Assembly (NCBI RefSeq): GCF_043290135.1
Contig: NC_134707.1
Location: 73,900,508 to 73,964,507, forward strand
Length of the DNA stretch: 64,000 bases
Reading direction: 5' to 3'
Source of the DNA: Rhipicephalus microplus
Taxonomy: Eukaryota > Arthropoda > Arachnida > Ixodida > Ixodidae
Shown here: positions 54,132 through 64,000 of the stretch, in pieces
Numbering within the stretch: position 1 is the stretch's first letter
Layout of the letters: every line of letters begins with the position of its first letter
Notes under the pieces: model-generated
The model's database searches: none
What the model was told of the DNA's origin: nothing
What the model saw: only the letters and a program-made list of their open reading frames with translations
Made by a program: the position numbers and the translations under genes

Positions 54132-54914
54132 ATACCAGCCTACAATCTTTAGCTCTCCTGGCCGTTTATGCTTTCGATACAAAAATTGATATGGAATAAC
54201 TTGATGGTATGAAGAGCATAACTTATTAGTTATAACATGAAAATCATGACGCGTATGTCATGAATGTCATAATTACATTTGATGGCCTTTCTGCTCTTGC
54301 GTTGGTTTCGTTCACATGATATATTGCAAAACTGATATGGTTTTACAAGAAAAAGGCGAGCATAAGTATAACGTGGATATCATCATATGAATGTCATGTA
54401 AATCATCATTAAACGCCATGCTTATGATGCACTCGCACTTGTTTCGCTAGCTTCACATATACCAAGTTTGGTACCACGGGAAGGAATTCATTGATGGTGA
54501 TATATGACTGGTGCAACCTTGATAATCATGAGATGCGTGTCATGTAAGTATTGATAACATTGCATGCTCATGATGCGTGCCCAGCCATTGCGCTAGCTCC
54601 CCATATACACACTTTGGTATCACGTGACGCGAATAGACGACCAAGGTATCTTATAAGTTCAAACATGATAATCACGAGATGAGTGCTTTGTGAAACATGA
54701 GTACACGATACGCTCTTGCGTGCTTGCGGCCATTTTGCTAGCTCCACATATATCAACTTTGGTATGACGTGACGTGAAAACGACTAAGGCAAATGACACG
54801 TCAAAACATCATTATCGTGACATTCAAGTCATGTATGGCATAGTTTACGTCCACCGTTAAAACTTTGTTTTCATTTTAAAGCGAGATATCGACCTTCCTT
54901 ATTAGTGCTTCGCC
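54018..54914 (+). mobile_element. GATA/~146-bp-repeat element (copy 2)
   Basis: Opposite orientation to 46479-47683. It opens TGAGAAGCATTTCTTAG, has a (TCTA)n array (54059-54131), then CTCCTGGCCGTTT and units with CACATAT landmarks at 54313, 54454, 54600 and 54745 (spacing 141-146), and ends GTGCTTCGCC. No ORF. Confidence 0.85.
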
Positions 54915-55026
54915 TATCATTAATTACCGCTGTACGTGGGATCTGCCAATTTTTTCCAAGGACACATACAGGCAACGCCATTGATTGAGCAATTCATAAA
55001 TGTGAGGTTGCTACTCGGTAGTGATG

Positions 55027-55161
55027 CAACAACAACAACAACAACTACTACTACTACTACTACGACTAATACTACTACTACTACTACTTCTACTACTACT
55101 GCTGTATACTACTACTAATACTACTACTACTACCACTGCTGCTACTACTAGTGCTATTACA
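55027..55161. repeat. (ACT)n microsatellite
   Basis: ACA/ACT trinucleotide run with a few interruptions; gives only a poly-Thr frame. Confidence 0.97.
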
Positions 55162-55207
55162 TAGGAGGAAACGACCCACACTCTTAAGAGCTTCGCCCCT
55201 AAACATT

Positions 55208-56577
55208 TTCAGTTACTTGCAATTAATAGGGTTGTCCAGCAAAAACATGCACAGAAAGGAAAAATGTTCGTTAGTTTGTTTTTGAGTTACAGTGATGTCT
55301 CATAAAGAGCACGCGGTGAAGGCGCACTCCCGGAGTTAGTGATTCAACAGCCTTCGGAGAGGTACGATGCTTTATGGAATACTACATCAATTTGATTTTT
55401 TGATTTAGAGTCACGGTGGCTTAACATGCAGTAAACTGTGGAGTACTAAAACAAGTAATGTTAGAGTGAACTAAAGGGTGTATTCGAGTTCAGATTAGTT
55501 TGTATAAGATAAACTAGGTAGAGTACTCTAATAATGCTAATATATAAAACCTAAATGCGACTTTGTTCACCTACATGAGTGACTACCAACTAATCCATCA
55601 TGGGTATCAAATGAAAGCAGATCGCGAGTTCTTTATAATGGCACGTGTTTCGCGGACATTAGTTTACGTGAGTGGGCCCACGCTTTGTCTCTAACCAAAT
55701 TGGTCGGGATATCAAACGAACGGCCTTCGAAGCAGTGCTTTGACAGCCCCTGCGTCTCGCAAATCTCACTTTTAGAATCTCCCTATTTGACAGAATAGAT
55801 GCAACAGCGTTTTGTTTGACAAAAATAATAAAAGCCAAAAAAAAATCTTTAAACAAGGACTAGGATACATTGCCTTTTTATATGTACCTAAAAGCTTTTG
55901 TCTCAAATAGAAAGAAGTTAAGGTGGACACAACTTCTCATGTCGCGTTGGCTGAATTTGTACCCGCAAACTTAGAAATACAGATTCAATGTGTTACCAAT
56001 TCAACTATGATAAGGCGGCATTGCTGATCCACACTTCGCGGTATCTATGGATGCCTAATCCTTTGGAGTGTAAGTCAGCCAACTCCAACAGCTTATAAGT
56101 ACTTCTTCAATTGCTTTTGTGACCTGATTGCCCATTTGGGCCACTTGGTACAGAATCAACGAAGCGAAAACAGTGCTAAACTCGGGATGATAAAAGAGGC
56201 GGCTGAAGCGTTGTGCTTTGTTTTGCGCTGTTTTTTTTCTTTTTTTTTGTTGATGTTCTCACCTATTGTACATGCAGTCGGCCTTTTGGGGAATGCACTC
56301 TTACGGCATTGGTCATCACTATACTTTGATTTCGCATTGACATTCGTATAATGTGTAGACCAAATTGTTGTTGCTTAAATGCGTTTGGATTGAATGAGCC
56401 CCTTTTACGTACGCCCACTGGAACCACTAATGGTCGTGTAGTAAAAATATTTATTAGAAGAAAAACTTAGAGGAATGAATGCTGTTATTTTGAAGTGCTC
56501 AAATAAGTACACTCGTTGATTTATTAGTAAATACAGCGAGATTAGCAATAATGAGTAAGACCAGCTGTTTTGCCGAG
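55208..56577. other. No recognised gene
   Basis: AT-rich sequence. The words TTTCATTTGATA, ACTCGCGATC and GTGCCAT at 55595-55645 recur in reverse orientation near 61050 and 61284, so a decayed dispersed repeat is present. Nothing codes recognisably. Confidence 0.4.
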
Positions 56578-57690
56578 CTAGGCTGCCTGCCCTTCACATG
56601 TCGCTGCAGTTAAGCATGGCGTCCACAAAAGAAAAGGTGTGCTCGTGCAACCCGTAGGCCGCACGTTGCACTTGCTGCATACAGCAGTATGCATAAGCAT
56701 CGTCCGCCGATGCTGTTTCTTCATGATGCTTGGCGGATTCATGCCTTCATCGCGAAGTTCACTCGAAAACACACTTTCAATGGCCTTGAAGAAGGAGCTT
56801 GATGGCGGCAGCTTTTTCAGGGAGTGTGTTGAGCTTGCGAGAGTGGCGTTTTCCCTACGCCGACTGAATTTCAAGGCCCAAAAGCTGCCGCAGTGACGTC
56901 AGAGGTCGGGAGACCAGTTGCCCAACTGAGCATGCTCAGTAAGGCTTTTCTTCTACATCTTTTATCCGGTCCAATGAAGCCGCAGCAGCTGCGAGAGTGG
57001 GAGCGTTGGTTCTCCTAAAACGTGAACGAAACACAGGCATTCCGCCGCGTTCACGGCGTAACTGGGCCCCCACCCTCTGACATCACTGCGGCAGCCGTTC
57101 GGCCTTGAAATTTAGTCGGCGTTGGTTTTTCCCGTGATGGTTTTCTAGTTTCAGTCATTGTAGTGAAAGTCATTCAATGTCTCAGCAAAACATTCGTGGA
57201 GCACCGTCTGTTAACAGTGTCCACCGCTTTACAATAAATGAATCGTTCTGCATGCACGTTTTAATTCTGCTTTCAGGACCTTTTGTGCTCGTCACGACTA
57301 GCACAGGTGTAGTGTTGTGCTTTCCATATATATAATAAAGAAACGAACGGTTTCTTCAAATTAAAGAGATACCCGTGGAGTTCATTTTGCGCAGCACACC
57401 AGCACGATATAGCACGAAAAACACAGCCCTCGTAAGCAGCTGCTACTATATAACCCCTTACTCAAGGCGAAAACAAGAGGTGTTTTCGAGCGAATGCCGC
57501 GAAGAACTACTTACGACATCACCGGGCTTCACGAACAGCATCGGCAGATGATGCTCCTTGAGCCTACTGTAATCTCCACGCAGCAAGTGAAATGCGCAGA
57601 CCACAGATCACAAGACCACAACACTTTTTCTTTCGTAGACGCCACTCTGAGCTGCCACGGCACGTGAATGGGTGCCTCGCAAGGAGAAAG
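56578..57690. repeat. Imperfect foldback repeat
   Basis: 56838-56903 is the inverted counterpart of 57075-57140 (ACGCCGACT(G/A)AATTTCAAGGCC, GCTGCCGCAGTGA(C/T)GTCAGAGG). 56578-56790 is the inverted counterpart of 57478-57690 (GTGTTTTCGAG, AACAGCATCGGC, GCAGCAAGTG, TTTTCTTT(T/C)GT). The right side has about 340 extra bases (57141-57477). The arms point to two inverted copies of one dispersed repeat. Confidence 0.8.
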
Positions 57691-57820
57691 AGCTGGCATA
57701 ACTCAGTGCTGCCAACCTATAGGCACCCGGCAATGCAGTTTACGAGATCTGATGGTAGTGCCAGAACACATAGCCTAGCGAGTACACACAGCAAAACCGG
57801 ACATGCACGTGCATATAATT

Positions 57821-58589
57821 TTTTTAGGGGCGAAGCTCCTTAAAGTGGCATTCGTTCGTGCCTCGTCGTAGAACGTAACATGTGTTACGCTTTGACCTGC
57901 AAGGTGGTGCCGGTGGGAGATTACTCCTGTACGTTGTTGAACAATCGAAAATTTGTAGTGTGCGCAATAACTAAAAGCCGAATTCTCCTGTCTCTCATTC
58001 CCCTTTAGCAGCCATTGGCATGCACACTGAACACTATCTGACAAGAAATGGTTGCTACGTTATACTCGCTGGGCGTAACCTCCTTGGTTTTAGAAAGGTT
58101 TAGCAAGCGTTGGGCCACAGTGCCATGAATACAGTGAACTAGTATATACCATGAACTTCAGGTGGTTAAAGGTGGGAAGAAGACACGAAGCAGAAGCCGT
58201 AAGAAAGTGTGCGTGTGCCACCTCTGATTTAGTCCTTGGAATTTCCGCTGAATGGCGGTGCTATATATGTGGATTGTATGACGAAAAGATCTGAGATGGT
58301 GGTACATGGAGTGTTGACTAGATGGAAGAATGGACACACAGACAGATGCATGGACGGACGCACGGATGGCTGCATGAATGCGTGGACGCATGGAGGGACG
58401 CAGGGGCGGATGCATGGATGAACGCAGGGATGGACGCACGGATGGACGTGAGGACGCACGAACCGAAGGACGCACGGACGGGCAGATGGACGCATGGAAT
58501 GTCACGCAGATGGAAGCATGAATGAATGGACGGACGGGTGCTTCGCCCCACTCTCCATCATTCAGTCCGTGGATATGCTGGCATTTTTT
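57821..58589. mobile_element. GCGAAGC-ended element (copy 3)
   Basis: Left end TTTTTAGGGGCGAAGCTCCT; right end GGTGCTTCGCCCCACTCTCC then GTCCGTGGATATGCTGGCAT. The core at 58320-58540 is a degenerate GGATGGACGCA array, the reverse complement type of copy 2. The arms outside the core match copy 2 inverted. Confidence 0.9.
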
Positions 58590-59296
58590 CTAGTTGTTAA
58601 GAGGGGTCATGGCTGATTACGTAAGCGCCCAGAAAGTGTTCTTTGAAAACGTGCCAAAAGGGCACTGACAGTTCAGCGTGTCACTGTGTTCAGCGAGCCT
58701 TTCATTTTCTTGTTATCCCTCGTGGTCGATACTAACAATGCTGAGATGGCCCAAAAAGCTTCTTCGCGCCCTCTGGTCCACTGCAGGTGCCTATACTCGG
58801 CAATAACTTTTTTTGGCATTGGAGCGAAAGGTACAGATTGAAATCGCGGGCATCCTACCGCTAGTGAATGTAGTTCATCTACAGCGCCCGTATTGTCACC
58901 GTGAAATATAGAACTCCCCCTTTATTTTCTACAGGAAGCCATTTGAGACATCACGCAGCTCCCACCATTAAAGTAGTTGTATTTACTTCAATTTGTTTGT
59001 TATGACTTCGCGTTTTTAGAACGCGCGAGAAAGTATCGTCCTTTTACGCGCACCTCAAACGCTAAGCGGCGTCCGCGTCTACATGAAACACTGATGATGA
59101 ACCCCCGTTCCTTCCCCAAGTGTTACGAAGCGTGCGCCAGAGCGGAGTCTTCGCGCAGTGCAACATGTGCGAATGCTCCGCCTCCGTAGCTTTCTCTCTA
59201 TACCGAGTATAGCAATAAGGTCTCATGGATCAAAGATAGTACTTATGGGAGCAGTTTTATATAAACAGCAGCTCATTCCTCAAAGTACTGCTTCTA
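58590..59296. other. No recognised gene
   Basis: Mixed sequence with no supported feature. It ends with TTAA at the border of the next MITE. Confidence 0.4.
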
Positions 59297-60384
59297 TTAA
59301 AGGGCCACTCAGCAGGCCCCGTGAGTGAGTGAGTAAAAACTTTATTGAACATGTCCGGCGTCATTGAGCGGGGTGGGGCTACAAGCACCCCGGCCTAGGT
59401 GACGGCCTCGAGTCCTTGGACCCGGGCGGCATCCTGGGCTTGCAGGACAGCAGCAGGCCCCGTACCAAATTTAATTAGACAGTAGAAGTTGTTGAGTGTC
59501 CGATGAGGAACGTTTTGCCACAAAAAGTTCTCGAATAGGTTCATTACGAGTGGAGAAAACAGGTTTTTCGAAGCGGCGCGAAACGAGGGTGAGAGGAGGC
59601 GAGCTCGAATCCCTTGCCACTTCTCCGCGTAGCCTTCGCAAGCCAAATATCTTCCCCACCCTCTCTGGCATCCGACCAAGAGATGAAGTGCGCATGACGT
59701 GCGCATGACGTGCGCATGACGTGCCCAAACAAGTCCAACCCTCGAGCCTGCGAGCAGCGTTGGTTTGTTGACCAGCGTTATTTTGTGGTCTTCTGCCTGT
59801 TTCTGCGGAATGGTTTGGAAACGCTGGCTTAGACGTGGTAGAGTAGATGAGCACAATGAGTGCGCGAACGCGTGGGAGCGTTCAACGGTGGTCGTCTGCT
59901 CAATGCGCTGACCGCGGGGACGTGAACGCATGCGAAACGCTGGCACATTAGCCCCGCATCTCGTAGCATTTCAGGAAAAATTATGAAAAAACAATGTGCA
60001 CAATTTTTTATTGCGTCTCATTATTCATTTCAAGCTTTATTCATCTCTTAAAACAACCAATACATAAACTATGCATGTTGTCTTAAATAATTTTTGCCAT
60101 GTCGCGTGGTATACTGTTGAAAACGTCTGAGCAGACTCGTCTACGTAGAGGACCAACGTCACCGCATTGCTGTGCACGTAGGGCCATTCCTACGCTTACG
60201 TCATGCCCTCATTCTCTACACGTGCGCCAGCAGAGGGGAGGGGAAGCAGCTTTCATCTTGAAAGTCGACCCATTTCCGCGGCGCGTAGTGTTGCGATGTT
60301 TGGCAGACGTGATCATGAACGCCCCGTCTACGCATTGCGCTTGTCAGCTCAAAATTGTCAAACCTCGTGAGTTGCTCTTTAAAG
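59297..60384. mobile_element. TTAA-flanked MITE-like element (second family)
   Basis: The left end reads TTAAAGGGCCACTCAGCAGG. The right end, reverse complemented, reads TTAAAGAGCAACTCACGAGG followed by TTTGACAATTT, comparable to the left's CCCCGTACCAAATTT once the LINE insert is removed. It has no transposase. A TGCGCATGACG unit repeats three times near 59688-59720. Confidence 0.65.
59323..59450 (-). mobile_element. Short LINE 3' tail with 13-bp target duplication
   Basis: CAGCAGGCCCCGT occurs at 59310-59322 and 59451-59463. The 128-bp insert read on the minus strand ends a frame (VLQAQDAARVQGLEAVT, stop) and then has AATAAAG and a CTCACTCACTCAC end. The perfect duplication marks a recent, severely 5'-truncated insertion. 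Confidence 0.92.
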
Positions 60385-61644
60385 CCGTCCCAATATACGA
60401 CCATTAGTATAGTTCGGTAAGCCTACTCTAACAGAAGTCGTTCAATATAGAAGGATTTAAACAAAAGCGAATTGGTCTACCCTTTATAGAAATGTCCATC
60501 TCATACCAAAACATAGTAGTAACATACGTCGTAGTAGTTAATTTACCAAAAGGCCGACTGCATGAGGGGAAACGACGTACTCCAAACGAGCGAAAAACAG
60601 CGAAAAACACGTGACACCGCTTGATCCGCTTTTTTTCTGTCCTTTGTTCTGTGCTTTTTTTAGCTTATTTGATCATGTATAAACCGTCCAAAATAAGCAC
60701 TTGGGTACGTCAAAGTAAGTGAAGAAATGCTTGTAGGGCATTGTAGGGTACTGGTTAACATTTTTAAGGATTACGCATCCATAAACATCATGCAGTCTGG
60801 ACGAGGCAAAGCCCCCCATTACAGTTCCATTGGTCACACATCGGGTCTGCACTTTTAAGTTTGAGGCTAGTGATCCGACTACTGACGTGCGTTTCCTAGA
60901 TGTCACACGTGCGCGACGCACCTACTACCACAGAAGTGATTCGAAGCTTGTTTATTTGATAAAAATGTGGAATAATTGGGAACTACCCATAGACTGGAGC
61001 AAAATGCATTGAGTCACGTTGCCTCAAATTCCCTAAACACGTTCTATCGGAAAGAGCTTGCGATCTTCTTTCATTTGATACGAACGTCGCTTTAATTTGA
61101 ATACTCATGGGGGTCGCGTAAGTTGCACATAGTCACGTAACTCACGTTTCGTCAATTTCTGACGCGTGCGATGCTCAAATAAGTGCATTCATATCAATAT
61201 GCGTGAGCAGCACGCATGTAATGTTGAAAAATACACGAAATCATGTGACTTACTCACGTGACATGACGTCCGGGGAACAAGTGCCATCGCGAAGCACTCG
61301 CGATATCTTTATGTTTGATACCACTGTCAGCTATTACTCATGGAGGTGGAGATAGTCACGCGTAGCATTTATAATAGCATTTATATAGTACTCTCTAACT
61401 CCCACCTTCCACAACCTAATCTAAACCCTAATCTACCCTTTAATCCACCCTAACCTTACCTGCTTTTAGTACTCCGCACTTTATTACACTTCAAGCCACT
61501 CTGACGCTAAATAAAGTTGCTGTAGTATTCCATATAGCATAGCCCATCTCTGGGAAGATGCTGATCCACGAGCTCCTGGAGTGTGGCTAAGTGCATGCTC
61601 TATGCGACATCACTGTAACTGTGAAAAGAACTAACGAAAAAGTT
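60385..61644. other. No recognised gene
   Basis: AT-rich DNA. Two decayed repeat units share TTCATTTGATAC / TATGTTTGATACC and a GCGAT word near 61050 and 61284. A C-rich CCTAA-like stretch lies at 61408-61460. No coding motif. Confidence 0.4.
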
Positions 61645-61649
61645 TTGTG

Positions 61650-62855
61650 TATGGTCATGTTATTCATGGGCAACAGAACGAGCGCTCAAAAAGGGCGCGC
61701 CGCCAAATTCTCGCGACGAAGTGCCGAGAGGTCAACGATAAAAAAAGAAAACAAACATCTAAAGACTCCCTGGGCGCGCGACTCTCCCCTCTCGCAAACG
61801 TAGGCTTGCCGACGAACCTCCTCACCCCACAACGGCGGCCGAGCAAGCACTCGAATTTTCTAGATGGCAAGGGGCGTGGAGACGCCGGGTTGAGTCATCC
61901 ATCGCGGACGGCCTTCGAGCCGTCTCGCCCTCTACCCAGCCTTCGCTGCGTATGGCGCAGACGAAATGACGAGAACCTTTTGGAATCTCACGCGGACGGT
62001 ATTTAATCGAGCAGCCAAGGTGAGAGATCACGAGAAGACGGAAGTTAGTGCCAGAGCGCGTAGGGATTCCGCCGTCTAGTCGGCGAAGATTTTGTCCGTG
62101 GAGACAAAGCAGGAGACGAAGATGATTTCCACCTGAGGGGGGACGACTCGAGCTACAGGCAAGAGTGTGTGTTTACCGCTATCGAGTGAAGACGCGTGGC
62201 AACAGCCGCGTGTGTGAAGCCGACGTGTTTCCGGCGAAGAAGTTTGAAGCGTGGAGAGTGGTCAATTGAAGACGTGAGGTTTCCCGGAAGAGAAACTTCA
62301 GCGAGGTTTCCTGGAAGAGAAACTTCGGGGCAGCGGAACAACAGAGGTTTCCTGGAAGAGAAACTTCAGGGGCAGCGGAACGACAACAACGCTGGACTTT
62401 GAGTGAGTGATTCTCGGAAGAGTATCATCCAGACTTTTGTTCCAAGAACTTTGGACTGAATAGGTTTTCTATCTCTTTAGTCTTTAAGTGTCTTGGTTGT
62501 TCAATGCATGCGACTGCATTGTAGTGCGTATTGTTGTGTGTGTCCGTTGTTTCGAGTGTGGCTGATTGTACTGTGTAGTACGTTGTTTGATTGGTGACAT
62601 ATTGTCCTCATCTATTGTGGAGTGTGCATACTTGTGTATTGTTTTCGAGCTGCCATTATTGAAAATATAATTTTGTTTGTTTATCAACTCTCGGCTCTGA
62701 CTTGTTCTTTGGGCCACAGCCGGCGTCCGCTGGCGCGCCAAAAAGGACCACTTCTAAATTGTCCACGCTTTCGTGGTGCGGTTCGGGGGGCCGATACTTC
62801 GGCCCTTGGAATTAGCCCGGCGATCGCCTCGCTAATTAACGGGACCTGTGTGACA
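61650..62855 (+). repeat. Probable long 5' LTR of element J
   Basis: The right border is inferred from GTGTGACA at 62848-62855, followed 7 bases later by a primer-binding-like TGGCGTCCGCGACAGGAC (62863). A TATA-like GGTATTTAATCGAGC is at about 61997-62011. Three units of GAGGTTTCC(C/T)GGAAGAGAAA lie at 62276-62370. The left border is uncertain, and no second LTR falls in the window. Confidence 0.5.
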
Positions 62856-62862
62856 ATTATTC

Positions 62863-62880
62863 TGGCGTCCGCGACAGGAC
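62863..62880 (+). promoter_or_regulatory. Primer-binding-like site of element J
   Basis: TGGCGTCCGCGACAGGAC begins with TGG, as needed to pair with a tRNA 3' CCA end, and sits between the presumed LTR end and the Gag leader. The tRNA was not identified. Confidence 0.5.
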
Positions 62881-63057
62881 CTTTTGGTGCACAGTGTGTC
62901 CAAAGTAGTGAGAAAGAGCCTCGAGTTGTTGATAGTGCTATCGGAACGATTTTGTGTGTTGTTCAGTGTTCTTGTTAATGAGTGCAGGAGAGTGTTCCGA
63001 TAGACTGATTTAGGCAAATACTTTTTGCACGCGGCAAGACTTCATTTGAGAGACGCG

Positions 63058-64000
63058 ATGGATCTCGAAAAGTTAGTAGCTCTTGGTGAGAAGATGGGTC
63101 TTTCTGGCGTCGAACTACGGAAGTGGGTCACCCAGAAGGAGAAAGAAGAAAAAGAGAGGGCCAAAGAAGAAAAGGCAGCTGAGCTGGAAAAAGAAAGGTT
63201 GGCGGTCGAAAGAGCCAAAGCGGAAAAAGAAGCTGAGTTGGGGGGACAGAGAGAAGTTGGCAGCTGAGAGAGCCAAGGAAGAAAAAGCAGCTGAGTTGGA
63301 ACGAGAGAGGTTGGCCGCTGAAAGGGCGAAGGAAGAAAGAGAGCCACAATTGAAGTTGGAGCTGGAGCGAGAGAAGTTGGCAGCCGAAAGGGCGAGAGAA
63401 TAAAGCGAAGCGAGGGAGCGACAGCTCAAAGAAGAAAGAGAAGCGGAGATGGCTGAAAGGGAACGGCAGCGGCAGCACGAGATGGAACTCGAGCGGCTCC
63501 GTTTGCAACAGCGAAGTGAAACTCCCGTCCAAGCTAGAGTTGAAAGCAGCGAACGAGAAGATCATGGCTTTCACTTGAACCCAAGCAAGCTGCTCGTAGC
63601 GTTTGATGAAAGGAAGGACGACCTTGACGTGTACCTTCACAGATTTGAGACGATTGCAAGGAGCCAGAATTGGCCGGAACATCAATGGGCAACTGCGCGT
63701 ACTTGATTGAGTGGTGAAGCGCTCAGTGTGTATGGTAGGCTGACGCCGACCGATGCAGCCAACTATGCAAAGGTGAAAGCTGCTCTGCTGAAGCGATTTA
63801 GATTTACTGTGGAAGTATTCCGGGACAGATTTTGGGCAGGAAAGCCAGCTGATGGTGAGACGGCTACGCAGTATGCCGCCCAACTTTGCCATTATTTCGA
63901 CAGATGGATTGAACTTTCAGGGACAGCGCATGAGTACGATGAGCTTAGAGAGCTCCTAATTAAAGAACAATTTCTTACTAGTTGCCACCCAAGCCTGTCA
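63058..64000 (+). pseudogene. Coiled-coil plus SCAN-like Gag of element J (continues past window)
   Basis: ATG 63058 opens MDLEKLVALGEKMGLSGVEL, a short N-terminal helix motif. About 120 residues of Glu/Lys/Arg/Ala-rich coiled coil (RAKEEKAAELERERLAAERAKEE) follow. A +1 frameshift lies near 63241 in a G run, then TAA at 63401 and TGA at 63704. The C-terminal domain reads LLVAFDERKDDLDVYLHRFETIA, LKRFRFTVEVFRDRFWAGKPADGETATQYAAQLCHYFDRWIEL and DELRELLIKEQFLTSCHPSL. This matches the SCAN-like capsid segment of Gmr1-type gypsy Gag, the source of vertebrate SCAN domains. The protein would assemble particles; this copy is broken by one shift and two stops. Pol would lie beyond 64000. Confidence 0.82.

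Larger units (their letters stand above)
53878..55207. mobile_element. GCGAAGC-ended element (copy 4) carrying a nested relative
   Basis: The left end CATATCCACTGAGTGAATGA and AGGGGAGCGAAGCCTGCCTCCGTCC matches copies 1-3. The right end reads CTTAAGAGCTTCGCCCCTAA (55180-55203). Within it lies a separate GCGAAGC-ended element (54018-54914) and an (ACT)n array (55027-55161). The family thus carries different short-tandem cores in different copies. Confidence 0.75.

Noticed and set aside
54936..55118. Poly-threonine reading frame
   Set aside because: It is an (ACT)n microsatellite.
59688..59720. CRISPR-like or regulatory array from three TGCGCATGACG units
   Set aside because: Only three adjacent short units with no spacers, in a eukaryotic MITE; simple slippage is enough.
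61408..61460. Interstitial telomeric repeat, because of CCTAA-like words
   Set aside because: The units are irregular in length and sequence and do not form a (TTAGG)n array.

Overview
This window reads as nuclear DNA of a hard tick (Ixodidae). Several dispersed copies match the tRNA-derived SINE family known as Ruka from ixodid ticks. The rest is dominated by arthropod-type Ty3/gypsy LTR elements, CR1/L2-like and Jockey-like LINEs, a Tigger-type DNA transposon, MITE-like elements and long (TA)n, (GATA)n and (ATCC)n arrays. I see no rRNA gene, no operon-like gene layout and no intact multi-exon host gene. The genus assignment is not possible from what I can read.

Layout. 0-3 kb: remains of a minus-strand gypsy element (RNase H and Gag fragments). 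3-24 kb: three LTR retrotransposons lie in a row, each bounded by (TA)n tracts. They are gypsy A (3462-8947, plus), a gag-only element B (10636-13128, plus) and gypsy C (13197-23998, minus). A foldback repeat and a palindrome with a hammerhead-like core sit between A and B. C is split by a 5.4-kb LINE, which is itself split by a second LINE fragment; a third LINE tail lies in C's pol. 24.5-31.7 kb: gypsy D (plus, gag deleted) is split by a minus-strand LINE, which is split by a (ATCC)n-bearing element. 31.7-40.5 kb: SINEs, a degraded minus-strand gypsy Gag, a second copy of the (ATCC)n-type family, a TTAA-flanked MITE, and the only plausible host coding signal: a small GT-AG bounded, six-cysteine exon at 37188-37283 (minus). 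40.6-43.1 kb: a complete Tigger/pogo-like transposon with an unbroken transposase, inserted at TA into a second copy of that MITE. 43.9-45.1 kb: decayed Jockey-like LINE. 46.5-55.2 kb: two inverted copies of a GATA-bearing element, a young gag-only LTR element I (47906-50306) with matching LTRs and target duplication, a MITE with long terminal inverted repeats, and a Ruka SINE. 56.6-60.4 kb: a foldback repeat, a third (ATCC)n-type copy and a TTAA MITE carrying a fresh LINE tail. 61.6-64 kb: start of a gypsy-type element with a long LTR and a coiled-coil plus SCAN-like Gag, running off the end.

Most retroelement genes are broken by stops and frameshifts. Elements with best evidence of recent movement are I, the Tigger-like transposon and the short LINE tail at 59323. 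The parts do not form a cooperative gene system; the logic of the window is serial nested insertion.
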